NCBI GenBank assembly: GCA_948567375.1
Contig: OX419759.1
Coordinates: 50,507,493-50,571,492, forward strand
Direction of reading: 5' to 3'
DNA from: Lunularia cruciata
Taxonomy: Eukaryota; Streptophyta; Marchantiopsida; Lunulariales; Lunulariaceae
Length of the DNA stretch: 64,000 bases
Part shown: piece after piece, positions 25,315 to 35,965 of the stretch
Numbering within the stretch: position 1 is the first letter of the stretch
How the letters are laid out: each line of letters starts with the position of its first letter
Notes under the pieces: model-generated
What the model saw: the letters and a program-made list of their open reading frames with translations, nothing else
The model's database searches: none
Told to the model about the DNA's origin: nothing
Translations under genes and position numbers: made by a program

Positions 25315-25497
25315 CTTCCCAAGATGGGAAGTTTGTAAGAAAAGGAGCCATAGAGCAAGCTTTGAAGGAAGAGAAGTCCCAAGATGGGAAGTTTGTCAAG
25401 AAAGCAACCATAGAGCAAGCCATGAAGGAAGATAAGTCCCTAGATGGGAATTTTGTCAATGAAGCAGCTATAGAGCAAGCCTTGGAAGAAGATAAAT
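25315..25497 (+). repeat. 60-bp coding tandem repeat (three units) in gypsy C
   Basis: Three consecutive 60-bp units code SQDGKFVRKGAIEQALKEEK and two variants (QDGKFVKKATIEQAMKEDK, LDGNFVNEAAIEQALEEDK) with the frame kept open. The position is just after protease and before where RT should start. The units are charged and helix-prone. The frame is intact from 25281 to 25571, unlike the rest of the element. Confidence 0.85.
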
Positions 25498-25524
25498 CTG
25501 TTTTTGCATTGTGGATCAAGCACA

Positions 25525-26250
25525 TTGTAGCCTATCCACTCCTCTCTCCAACCGTGGTCTCCATTCCTTGAATGCCCTCCCCAAACTCCCTCGATGCCTA
25601 AAAAACTCTAGAATTCCTCTCATGAGACCCAATCTTTTGCAATTTGTCATCTAATCTTTTCACTTTTTAACAAATGGACCCCACAAGTCCACCTTGAAGC
25701 TTATGAGCAAAAATTAAGGTATTCCTCAACTATAAGAGCACATAGATTGTCAAATTCTAGACTTGCTTGTAAGTAAGCACAAGAAGGACAATAGGATCTG
25801 AGTTACCATCACCAACTCCATGAATACCACTCCAAAATGTGTCACCATCCGATCTTGTAAGCCGTTGTGGTGTAAAATTTGAAGCTTGATGAGAAAAGGA
25901 TTCAAGAGTGGCAGATAGAGAGCATGGGACATCTCATGCTCAAATGTTGCCTCCGATGCTCTATCACTCTCACTCTATTACAACTCTCACTCCCAATGTC
26001 CTCCTCCCTCTCAAGACTCCTCAACTAAAACACACTCGTTTCTCTACTCTCCCTCACCTATATACATCAGAGCCCTTGAAAAAGATAAGATCATAACCCA
26101 CATAGCCAATTGCATACATGTACATAGATTACTCACATGGCAATGTCTCATCCATGTGATCTATCATATAACTTACTCCACTAATGTGGAGATAACCATG
26201 ATAATTTACTTTTTTATGGGCTATGCAAACCACAACATGATAGTGTGCAA
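25525..26250. repeat. Unrecognised dispersed repeat, copy 3 (partial)
   Basis: From CTCTCTCCAACCGTGGTCTC near 25540 the sequence follows copy 1 from 14920 onward, including GAGCACATAGATTGTCAAAT near 25735 and AATGTGGAGATAACCATGAT near 26190. It abuts the truncated end of gypsy C, so insertion of this repeat or a deletion removed the rest of gypsy C. Confidence 0.6.
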
Positions 26251-27159
26251 GCTTGTTATGTAAGTTATGTGGCTCTTCTAGTAGAGCTACTACCATGTTG
26301 GTGTGTTGAGAAGATGGTACATAATATGTTTGACTCCTCCCCTCATGATGGTTCTTCAAGGATAATAGTTATGTCCTAGATGTATTTGATCTATAGCTAG
26401 TTCATCCTCTATATGATATAGATTACAAGCATGCAACTAACAATGGGGCTTGATAGCACCCAACCTCCTAATCTTTGCCCACCATAAGGCATATCACATA
26501 CTTGGAGTAGATGGCTATTAGAAGGACTAACCACTAGCAAGGGAGACAATTGTGGCACTTTAGATTTCATATAGACGTACATGTGAGTTGTGCTTCTATA
26601 ATGTACAATGTTGATAATAATGTATACATGTATGATAACTATCATGACATTTATAGCACCAAAGCTAATGTGCTTGGACATTGGAGTGGTAGTGTTGGCA
26701 ATCATAGTTATTTTGGTAGTTGCTCATGGACTACTTGATGGCAGTTAGATTCCATATTAGGGCTACTTATCATATGGTAGGACCCATTGTCACTTGCACC
26801 ATTTGCACCATTGTATGTGCAATTACTACCACCATTAGGGTTGGAGACCTAGGTTGAGTAGAAGAGTATGCTCTTGAAGTATAGCTCCAAAGAGATCACT
26901 TCTCATATGTTGAGCCTTTGAGTTCTTGGTTATGGTAAATAGAGGTTGGGAAGGTGGCTTGATTATAATCAATGTCCAATTGTTGGTAGATTGTTGAGTG
27001 AAAGATTGAGGACAGATTTGATTTGAGCCTCATTCAAGTGGAAAAATAAACTGATTTTTGTGGCACTTTAGAGTTTATGTATGTGTGATTTGTGCTTTTA
27101 TAGTGTATGATATTGACAAAAATGTATATTATGTAGTGATATGTATACATAAGACAAAG
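26251..27159. other. No gene recognised; contains a ~90-bp direct repeat
   Basis: GTGGCACTTTAGATTTCATA at 26553 (through about 26645) recurs diverged at 27060-27150 (GTGGCACTTTAGAGTTTATG). The intervening 400 bases carry short plus-strand frames without motifs. Confidence 0.5.
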
Positions 27160-28924
27160 GTGACTTCCTTGAGATCTTTGTAATTGAAAACAAACATAGA
27201 TTAACTTGCAAAAAATCTATGCAAATCTTACCTTCTCCTCCTTGGTAACATTTGGATTATACTTGAGAGTTGATATTCTCCTTGCTATATCCTTTATTGT
27301 CAATAGTGATTTATCAAGGTCCTTTAAAACCTCTAGCTTAGGCACACAAGGATACACATCTAAATCAATTCAAATTCACATTCATCCGCCTCCTTGGAAG
27401 TCTCTTCTTCCATGCTTATGTCTACACTTGAAGCCCTTTCTTCTAAATCTAATTCCTAATAGTTAGAAGATGATGTATCTGAATGTGAAGTATGAGTGGT
27501 GTAAGTTACAATAACTATAACTTGATGGTTTGATGGCCCAATTGTTAGGTACCTTAAGTGCCATCAATCAATTGTATAAGCTACTATCAAACATGGCCTT
27601 CCCCTAAGAAAATCATAACTTGAATCCTTCAAGACTTGGAAAGTCATGAGATTTTAAATTCCCATACTTGATACTACCACCTTGTCCATCACACCCACCA
27701 ATCAAACTTGTTGCTTGTTTGTCATGCTCACTGCAATTGTTGAAGGTTTAGAGGGTATCATACCCAACTTCTTCATCAACCTTTTTTATATGGCATTCAC
27801 CATAGATCTATTCATCAACAAGTGCATCCTGATGTTGTGACCATTCAACCTCACATCTATCTTGGAGGCATATTCATAAGCCTCACATGGTGTTGGTTTT
27901 GCATCTACCACCTCCATCATTATTGGAGCCTTTTCCCTTGCCTTCTTCTTTCTCTTGCTCCTATAGAACTTAAACCATCCCTAAGCTCCTTCCTCAACCT
28001 AGGATTCAAAGCAATTATTTGGCTCATCATGATGTTAGCCTTAAGCCTACTAACATCCTTCAACACATTGTAATCTCATTGTTGCTTTGAGATCAAAAAC
28101 TCATCCATCACCAATTTTTCCTTGGAGTCTTTGTTGTTGATGGCATTGAAATGTTGGTGTGTATACTTCCAGTGGGCCTAGGACTATCCTGGCTAGGAGT
28201 GAATCCTTGAGAAAAATGTACATCATCTGCAAAATGGACTCTCTTCTTTTGTGCCAAAAAATCCAATTTAAGACCTTTGGATTTTGAGCACTACCTCTTC
28301 TCATACTTGCTCTCCACAATGTCTATGGATGTTATCTCTTATCTCTATTTTTCATAAGATCTGCTTGGATTTAACCACCTCACTCCTTCTCTTTATTAGT
28401 TCCCTCATAACCCCTTCTTCAATGATAAATGGAATTTGGGCAATTCTTTTGGATGTGACTTTTACCTCCACAACCAAAATAATTTTTATCATTGAAATTA
28501 TTTCTTGGTTGGCTCTCTCTATATAGATAGTTCCCATAATCCCTTGGTTCTATCCCAACATTTTGATCCACTTCTCTCTTCTCCTATAGTTGTACTACAT
28601 TGATCTTGAAATCTGCAAGGTGCTTCGTGATAGTTTGAAACATATCTTTTGGTGGCAGTGCAAGAACCAAAATAACCATTACCACCAAAAGGTTTGAAGT
28701 TCCACCATATTTGTAGACTTGAGGAGGATTGACAACCTCCTTCACCATCAAATCACTCTCATCTCCTTCCAACCTCTCCTCCATACAAATTGCAATTTTG
28801 ATAGCTTCTATCTTGGAAGAAGATTTTTCATATCTCACCTTGTTTTGAATTTGTGGCTTCAATCTTCCCACAAAATTCTTGATGAGCATAACTCCTATCC
28901 CAATCATTGTAGTCTCTACATCAT
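27160..28924 (-). pseudogene. Gypsy A copy 1: C-terminal gag to protease (left of the gypsy B insertion)
   Basis: This minus-strand block is colinear with 52870-54630 of gypsy A copy 2. Reading 28924 to 27160: the end of Gag with KNFVGRLKPQIQNKVRYEK, then a Gag-end zinc knuckle near 28470 (GCGGKSHIQKNC, first Cys of the CCHC changed to Tyr), a spacer, a protease region near 27600-27700, and the start of the RT lead-in near 27200-27400. It is cut off at about 27160, so RT, RNase H, integrase and the 3' LTR are missing. The first half of gag continues at 40343 on the other side of gypsy B. Confidence 0.78.
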
Positions 28925-29676
28925 TGTAATACCAATAGTTAGACACATGATCTAAAGATGAAATTTAGTTTGGTAGCATCTGGGAGGATATTATACATGA
29001 TGGACTAAGTAGATCAGACAGAGGTATCACCAAAAGAGTACTTCTACAAATAAGCCAAAAATAGAAACATGCTTGAAGACTTTAGAATCAATAGTTAGAC
29101 ATATGATCTAAAGGTAGAATTTGGGTTGGTGACATATGGAAGGATGGTACACATAATAGATGAAGTAGATCAGGTAGAGGTATCACCAAAATAACACTTC
29201 TACTAAAAGGGCAGAAACCAAAATAGGCCTAAAAACTTCAAAGGCAATTTTGGAGGCCTAATTGGATGAATTAGGCTTGAAAATGTGCATAATCCCTCCC
29301 CCCTCTTCCTTATGGAGGAGAGGCTAGCTTTGCCTCCCCCTAGTTTTTCTCACCGAGATCTTTCCAATGGTACCTCACCCATATGATTCTGAGATTCCTA
29401 TAGGAAGATTCCCTAAAAGATTCCCTCTGGTCAAACTCTATTTGACCAACTGGATGGAACAAGGATTGACATGTCACCCATCCAAGCAAGTAATCTAAGG
29501 GTGGAGCTTGCTAAAAGGTCACATATCCATATACCTAATCCTATGGTGGAGCATCCTTGGAGGAGATCCTCTTTGGCTATATAAAAAGAGAAGGTGCTCC
29601 CTTGGGGCACCAACGTTTGGAATGTGAAACCTATGTTTTCTCTTGTGTGTTTCTCCACTATCTTTGGAAAATTACA
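28925..29676 (+). repeat. 5' LTR of gypsy B
   Basis: It starts TGTAAT and ends ATTACA, a perfect terminal inverted hexamer shared with the 3' LTR. It contains an internal tandem duplication of ~156 bp (units starting at 28933 and 29089, beginning CAATAGTTAGACA). A TATA region (GGCTATATAAAAAGAGAAGG) lies near 29574. The primer site follows one base after the end. Confidence 0.93.
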
Positions 29677-29677
29677 A

Positions 29678-29690
29678 TGGTATCAGAGTG
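29678..29690 (+). other. Primer-binding site of gypsy B
   Basis: TGGTATCAGAGTG matches the initiator tRNA-Met 3' end (TGGTATCAGAG) one base after the LTR end. Confidence 0.9.
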
Positions 29691-29895
29691 AATGTTTCAA
29701 TCCAAGAGAATGGATCACCCCTCTTGGAAGAACATAGGCTACTAAGACTGAGTACTTTTGAGAGAAAAATTGCGGAGCAATTGATAGATTAGGAGAGTTT
29801 TAGAGAGAGGATGGGACAAAAGCTCCTAGAGGATAATTTCCTACACCCCAATTTCCATTCTTGAATCCATTTCACATCAAGATCATGTACATCCA

Positions 29896-30219
29896 ATGAG
29901 AATAAGTGAGAGTTTATCTCATTTACTATTTCAGAGTAGAGTTCATGGACATAGTGATGAACTCACCAAACCCAATGATTCTACCTGTAGTGATTTACAA
30001 TTGAGAGTGGGATTTGACAATCTTCATTTTGTTTTGATGGATCTGAATGTCTCAAATCTTCTCCCTTTCAACACTCAAGTAGAAATTTGTTACGTAGTCA
30101 AACCAAAAGTGATGTTTAGAGATTTTTTAGTCAAGAATTTTGGTGAGAAATATTATCAAAGAGTGATATCTTCCAAAGTCCCAATGGTAGTCACAATAGT
30201 TTGTGCACGCTCTGACTGA
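29896..30219 (+). CDS. Unrecognised intact 107-codon frame in the gypsy B leader
   Basis: An uninterrupted ATG-started frame lies between the primer site and gag. Its product begins MRISESLSHLLFQSR and contains LHFVLMDLNVSNLLPFN. I see no domain, membrane segment or zinc motif. In an element otherwise full of stops an intact frame is notable, but at this length it could be chance. No other copy in the window can test it. Confidence 0.25.
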   Translation: MRISESLSHLLFQSRVHGHSDELTKPNDSTCSDLQLRVGFDNLHFVLMDLNVSNLLPFNTQVEICYVVKPKVMFRDFLVKNFGEKYYQRVISSKVPMVVTIVCARSD

Positions 30220-30389
30220 TCATATTAACTCCCTATTGATGTAGGAAGGAGCAAGTAAGCGTTTGCAAGAACCATGGATCCGTAGTTGCAAGAATTGATG
30301 TAAGGAATGTAGGGGATGTTGAACTAGTTTTGGGAGATCAAGATGACCATGGAGACATTATAAATTCAAATACAAACCCTTAAGAATGA

Positions 30390-31270
30390 TCAAACAATGC
30401 AGGAAGGAGAACCATCTCAAAGCCCACTACCTACTATTGAAGTACTTGGAGAGGCACCCGTGCCCATGACATCAAACCCTACCAATGAAAGCTACATTGT
30501 TACTACGGATGAAGAAGATCTGCAATATCAAGCCTTACAAGGGGCAGCGTGTTATGGTGTAGTGGAGAATTAGATCTCAAGAATGAATTGATACTTCCAA
30601 TTTTTCTTGATGGAGATCACTGAGCATGCTGTAGGCATGTTTGCATATGGGTACCTAATTGATAAAGCTCTCACATGGTATGATGCTTAGGAATGATCAA
30701 TGTTGGCAGAAAGAAAGGAGGTCAATAGTGGGCAACAATGCAAGAAGGACTTTTGAAGAATTTCCAATTTGTGGATTCCGTGCAGATGGCCCAAATCCAA
30801 CTATGGGGATTGAAACAAAAGAATAGTGTACAAGAGTACATGGAAGCATTTCTAGATCTACAAGTCGTAAAAACCAACATGAGTCTAGCAGAGGCTCTAG
30901 ACAATTTCAAAAGAGGGTTGAAGGATCAGATTTGCCAAGAAGTCATGGTACAAAATCCTCTCATTGTATTTGAAGCCATTGCTTGTGCTCAAGGAATAGC
31001 AAGGGCACTTGGAGGAGGTGAAGGATTAGTTCCTTCTCAACATTATCAAGCAAAAATGCTACACTTGGGTGGACCAACACCTATGGAATTGGGCAACCTT
31101 CAATTTTGAGATAGAGGAGCACGACCGCTTCAAGGAGAGCGGGGATGGGTGGAAGAATGGAGAGAGGGAATCCCACAAGGAGAAGGAACTCGAGGAGAAC
31201 AACATTGTTGCTATAATTGTGGCCATATTGGACACATCTCCATCAATTGTCATGCTCGTCTCTCTAGAGG
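30390..31270 (+). pseudogene. Gypsy B gag remnant with intact zinc knuckle
   Basis: The Gag capsid-like part runs through AVGMFAYGYLIDKALTWYDA (30630-30690, then a stop) and the 123-codon frame at 30738-31106 (LKNFQFVDSVQMAQIQLWGL, QEYMEAFLDLQ, LAEALDNFKRGLKDQI). The nucleocapsid knuckle CYNCGHIGHISINC at 31209-31250 keeps all CCHC ligands. It is in a different frame from the capsid part, so at least one frameshift and several stops separate them. Confidence 0.85.
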
Positions 31271-31429
31271 CCCTCGGCCTCTATATAGGTGATCTTTGAA
31301 CAACATGGAGCAATGCACGGGGGAAGAGGATGCAAAAATCACCTTGGAAACAAAGATTGCCAATAAAAGTACCTCACGGCCTTATTGGCTCAATAAGGAA
31401 GTGGACAAGCAAGGGGAGAAAGAAGATGA

Positions 31430-31767
31430 GTGCACAAAGATCTACAAAGGCAAACTCACAATTGATTGTCATGAATGGAGTCCTAGAAGGCAATCAAGTG
31501 AGAGTATTGATAGATCTTGGAGCAACAGAGAATTTCTTATCTCGCTTTGTTGCAATAAAATTGAGGATGGATCTAGAGAAAGATGAGAGCAAAGCAATAG
31601 AGTTACCTAATGGGCAAACGGAGAAGATTGAGTCATTATCCAAAAGAGTAACACTCTATGTAGGAGAATATCAAGAAGCAATTGAGTGGCGGGTGATACA
31701 ATTAGCTCATTATGATGCAATCTTAGGCATGCCTTGGATGGAGCAATACAACCTTATGGTAGATTAG
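31430..31767 (+). pseudogene. Gypsy B protease
   Basis: The aspartic protease is recognisable from NGVLEGNQVRVLIDLGATEN with the active-site triad D-[S/T]-G changed to DLG. The C-terminal HYDAILGMPWMEQYN matches the conserved ILGMPWL block. The frame is open across the domain but ends in a stop at 31765-31767 before RT. Confidence 0.85.
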
Positions 31768-31889
31768 AGGAAGAAAGCAATGAGCCCGCCAATAGACAAT
31801 CATTGGGGTTAGAGAAAAACACATAGGCAGAAATTGCCTCTCTATGTCACATGAACAACAACTATCTGTACGACAGATAGATGTTTCAT

Positions 31890-33043
31890 GTGCTTAATAA
31901 GAGAAGTCCAAAGTGCACAACTTGATAGACAAACTCTTGATAAATTGAAAGATGTGGTAAATGAGTTTCAAGATGTCTTCCTAGATGATCTACCCTTATG
32001 ATTACCACCAAAAAGGAGAGTAGATCATAAAATTGAGATATTTCTAGGGAAAACACCTCCTTGTAAGGCCCCATATCATCCACCTCAAGAGTTGGAGGAG
32101 TGTAAGGCTCAAATTGAGGAGATGCTGCAAAAGGGGTTTATCCAACCCAACTTATCACCATACGAGGCTCCTGTCTTGTTTGTGAAGAAGAAGGATGGTA
32201 CAATGTGCATGTGCATTGACTATTGGGGCCTCAATCAACAAATAGTCAAGAACAAATACCCTTTACCCTGCATGGATGACTTGTTTGATCAACTTAATGG
32301 AGCAAGACACTTCACCAAATTGGACTTGCAGAATGGTTATAATCAAATCTGGATTGTAGAGGAAGATGTATGCAAAACTACCTTTTGAACCAGGTATGGC
32401 TATTTCGAGTACCTTGTGATGCCATTCAGCCTCACCAATGCACCTGCCACTTTCATGAGTTTGATGAATGACATATTTTGGCCATATTTAGATAATTTTT
32501 TTATTGTTTTCCTAGATAGCATCTTAGTATATAGTAGGACAATGACAGAACACAAATAGCATCTATGAGAAGTCCTCCAAATTCTAAGATAGAATCACTT
32601 GTACGCTAAAATCTCAAAGTTTGGAAAATTTGAAGTAGATTACTTGGGGCATAGAGTAAGTGCAGAGGGTATCCATGTATTAACAGATGAAATAGAGGTC
32701 ATTCATAAATAGAGCACTCTAGAAGATCAGACTCAACTCAAGAGCTTCTTGGGATTGACAAAGTTCTATCGTTGGTTTGTCAAGGACTTCTCCAAGGTAG
32801 CACAACCTTTCACATCACTACTTGGCAAGGGGAAGAAGTGGACATGGGGAACCACACAAGATTTCACCTTTCAAGAATTGAAAAATGCCTTGCTACATGC
32901 ACCAATCTTGAAATGGTATGACCCAAAACGTCCAATCAAATTGGCTACCGATGCATCATGCATAGCAACAGAGGTAGTCCTACAACAAGAGTGGCATGAT
33001 GGGTGGCATCCAATTGCATACTTCTCTCAAAAGCTATTACCAG
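31890..33043 (+). pseudogene. Gypsy B reverse transcriptase and first part of RNase H
   Basis: The RT fingers and palm are clear: [52 protein letters not shown] near 32320-32350, and [17 protein letters not shown] near 32405-32455. The catalytic box, normally YLDD or FLDD, reads FLDS near 32510. Connection and RNase H sequences follow (KSFLGLTKFYRWFVKDFSK; ILKWYDPKRPIKLATDASC, with the first RNase H Asp), up to YFSQKLLP at 33040. There the inserted element begins; RNase H resumes at 37860. Stops at about 32385, 32558 and 32710 kill the frame. Confidence 0.93.
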
Positions 33044-33424
33044 TGTTGTCAAGAAAAAGGTTAATGGCTATCATTGGTGCCATTTGGTGAGAGCTAGAGT
33101 TTCCTTCTATGAGACCTTAGCTCAAGAGTCTCTTTGTGTTACTCAACACTTGGAGCTTAAATTTGTGATACTCCAAACCATGGCTTTGTTTATGGTACTA
33201 GAATCTTGAGAATATTCTTTGAGTGTCATTTGAACTGATAAGGCATGTGAGAGTATTTAAGTTAGGACATTTTTTTTTCTTGAGCCAAAAAGTCTTGGAA
33301 GTTTTATTTGGTGCTTTTGATCAAATGAGCTTGTGTGAAACTTATGTTGAGAATGAGAAAAGAAGAAGAAAAGGGTTGAGAGGGCTGTTTAATGAAAGGA
33401 CAAAGGGAAGAGCTTAAGAAATTC

Positions 33425-33625
33425 TTTCAAAGGGCTTGCTTGCTGGAGAGGACAAAGGAAAGACTTAGGGAAAATTCTCTCGAAGGGCTTGCTTGCTGGA
33501 CAGGACAAAGGAAAGACTTAGGGAGGATTTTGAAGGGCTTGCTTGCTGGACAGGACAGAGGCAAGACTTGGGGAGGATTTCAAAGGGCTTGCTTGCTGGA
33601 CAAGACATAGAAAAAGACTTAGGGA
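33425..33625. repeat. Tandem repeat of ~50 bp, four units
   Basis: The unit GGGCTTGCTTGCTGGACAGG followed by ACAAAGGAAAGACTTAGGGA and a short spacer occurs four times with small changes. The purine bias continues beyond the array. Confidence 0.85.
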
Positions 33626-34319
33626 GAATCTCTGGAGGGACTTGCAAGGAAGTGACTGCAGGAGGGGAGTTTTTGGAAAGAGGAGAAGGAGGGCTTGAAT
33701 GTGCAGGACAGGGGGAGAGACATTTTTTTGAAGGATTGGTAGTGATGGCCTGAGGGCTGGACATGGGAGAAAGGGAGATCACTTCTCAGAGGTTTAGGGA
33801 AGGCTGGAACAGAGAGTGGACAAGGAAAGAAGAAAGAAGGAGATTTTGAGGGTTGGGGCTGGACTGTGAAGATGTGTGAGACGAGAGAAATTTCATTTGC
33901 TGGCCTGGTCTGGACACGAGGACAAGGAGTGAAGAAAGAAGGAAATTTTTTAGGGTTGGGGCTGGATTGTGAAGGTGTGTGAGAAGAGAGAGAATTTGTT
34001 TGCTGGCTGGTCTGTGACAGGAGGACAGAGGAAAAGGGAAGGGTTTTTGAAGGATTTTGCTTGGAGAAGAGGGACTGTGTGAGAGGAGAGAAATTTTGTT
34101 TGCTGGCTTGGTCTAGATAGGAGGACAAGAAGAGAAGAAAGAGAAGGATTTGAGTTTTGTTGGCCTTGGGCACAGACAGCTAGGGATTCAAGTTTGGCCT
34201 GAAGAGAAGAGAAGAAAGAGAAGGATTCGAGTTTTGTTGGCCTTGGATAGAGATAGCTAAGGATTCGAGTTTGGCCTGAACAAAAGAAGAGAAGGAGAGG
34301 AATTTCAAATGAAATATGT

Positions 34320-34545
34320 AGGTATGAGGGCTGCTGTGAGAGAAGATGGATAGAGGAGAGAATTTTAGAATGTATGAGTGTGCTGTGAGAGAAGCTGGAC
34401 AGAGGAGAAAATTTCAAATGTATGGGGGCTACTGTGAGAGAAGCTGGACAGAGGAGAGAATTTTAGAATATATGAGGGTGTTGTGAGAAAAGCTAGATAG
34501 AGGAGAAAATTTAGAATGTATGAGGGCTGCTGTGAGAGAGCTTTG
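34320..34545. repeat. Tandem repeat of ~55-60 bp, about four units
   Basis: Units contain GCTGTGAGAGAAGCTGGACA, GAGGAGAGAATTT and AATGTATGAGGGC. They differ by point changes and small indels. Confidence 0.8.
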
Positions 34546-34639
34546 AGAGACTTTCTGTAGTGTTGGCAGTTCCAAGACAGTGATTGCCCTAAGTGATCAG
34601 AAGAGAGAGAGAGAGTGAAAAGAGAAAGTTTGAATGTTC

Positions 34640-35014
34640 CGTTTGGCCTGAGCATTGAGAGTGAGCAGAAGAGAAATTTTTGAAGTGTTTTGTTTGTCCT
34701 GAGCAGTGAGAGTGAAAAGAGAAAGTTTGAATGTTCTGTTTGGCCTGAGTAGTGAGAGTGGACAGAAGAGAATTTTTGCAGGGTTTTTTTTTGCCCTGAG
34801 TAGTGAGAGTGGCCATAAGAGAATTTGCGAAGGGTTCTATTTGGCCTGAGCAATGAGAGTGGAAAAATGAAGATTTTTGTAGGGTTCTGTTTGGCCTGAG
34901 CAATGAGAGTGGCTAGAAGAGAATTTTCACAGGGTTTTGTTTGCCTTGAGCAATGAGAGTGGCCAGAAGAGAATTTTTGAAGGATTCTGTTTGGCCTGAG
35001 CAGTGAGAGTGGAC
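34640..35014. repeat. ~50-bp minisatellite array, left part (8 units)
   Basis: The unit is TTTGGCCTGAGCAATGAGAG followed by TGGCCAGAAGAGAATTTTTG and AAGGGTTCTG. Successive TGAG anchors fall at 34649, 34700, 34746, 34797, 34847, 34897, 34947 and 34997, so the period is mostly 50-51. The array is interrupted at 35015 by a solo LTR and resumes at 35707. Confidence 0.9.
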
Positions 35015-35706
35015 TGTGAGCCGGCCTGTCTCTCACTGAGGATGAACATCTGATGGCTATTATGGTAGCGCACCATGGACTAAGAAGGCAAGGAATCCCA
35101 ACTCCATCATACTCCTCCAAGGCTAACACTCCAAGACTCAAGACATTGCTCACTAGAGAACTCAATGAGAGAGAGATAGTTGCAAATGAAAGGATGATGA
35201 GTACCTCCTCACCCCTTGTTTATATACTTGTGAAATAGTTACGTACCAAAGTTACTAATTACCGCAGTAACTCAAGTTACTAGACTAAAAGTCAAGTAAA
35301 GTCAAAAAGTAGAAAGGAATATCCATTTACATGGGCATATTCCCCTAAGCATGTGGTCTTATCTTGACCCAACCACTAAGTCAAGGATTCCTTCACATGG
35401 GCTATCCTTGGACTAAAGAAGAATCCAAAACGAAAAGGCTTGCGGGCCCAAGAGTTCTCAACTCTTTCCTCAAAGCCAAACACCTAGGAATAATACCAAG
35501 TCAACACACTAAAATCCAAAATAGTGGTGCTCATCTTTTCTACTTCCTCTAAAGTAAGGTCCCCTCTATCTTAGCTATGACTAACTTTAGCTAACCATGA
35601 CTAATATAGAACCATCCTTTATCTCTACATAAATAATATCTCTTAAGTACTTGTAATACCAAGCTAAATATCACAATACCACACACATGCACAAATGGGT
35701 GTTACA
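35015..35706 (-). mobile_element. Solo LTR of the gypsy A family inside the minisatellite
   Basis: The 692-bp segment, TGTGAGCC to GTGTTACA on the plus strand, matches gypsy A LTRs at 42226-42914, 45707-46404 and 56428-57126. It shares ATGGCTAT, ATGAAAGGATGATGAGTACC, CTTATCTTGACCCAACCACT, CTAACTTTAGCTAACCATGA and the ATAATATCTCT tail. Read in the element's sense (minus) it begins TGTAACACCC. The minisatellite continues on both sides, so it inserted into the array. No target duplication is evident. Confidence 0.85.
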
Positions 35707-35965
35707 AGAGAGAAGAGGTTTTTTGCATGGCTTTGTTTGGCTTGAGAAGTGAGAGTAGAAAGAAGAGAAATTTTTGAAGGGTTTTGTTTGTCCTGAGCAA
35801 TGAGAGTGAAAAGAGAAAGTTTGAATGTACTTTTTGGTTTGAGCAGTGAGAGTGGACAGAAGAGAATTTTTGTAGGGTTTTGTTTGCCCTAAGCAATGAG
35901 AGTGGCCAGAAGAGAAATTTTTGAAGGGTTTTGTTTGGCCTAAGCAGTGAGAGTGGAAGAGAAGG
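35707..35965. repeat. ~50-bp minisatellite array, right part (about 5 units)
   Basis: The same unit as the left part (TTTGTCCTGAGCAATGAGAG, GGACAGAAGAGAATTTTTG) recurs four to five times after the solo LTR. Confidence 0.88.

Noticed and set aside
33619-34417. Overlapping Ser/Pro-rich minus-strand frames of 155-184 residues
   Set aside because: They arise from the pyrimidine-rich complement of G/A-rich repeats, which lacks stop codons by composition.
34365-35165. 266-residue minus-strand open frame over the minisatellite
   Set aside because: It is a Ser/Leu-rich translation of the 50-51-bp repeat (period close to a multiple of three) and runs into the solo LTR; no domain and no sign of selection.
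34640-35965. Regular repeats with ~50-bp period considered as a CRISPR array
   Set aside because: The units are contiguous tandem repeats without unique spacers, in plant nuclear DNA.
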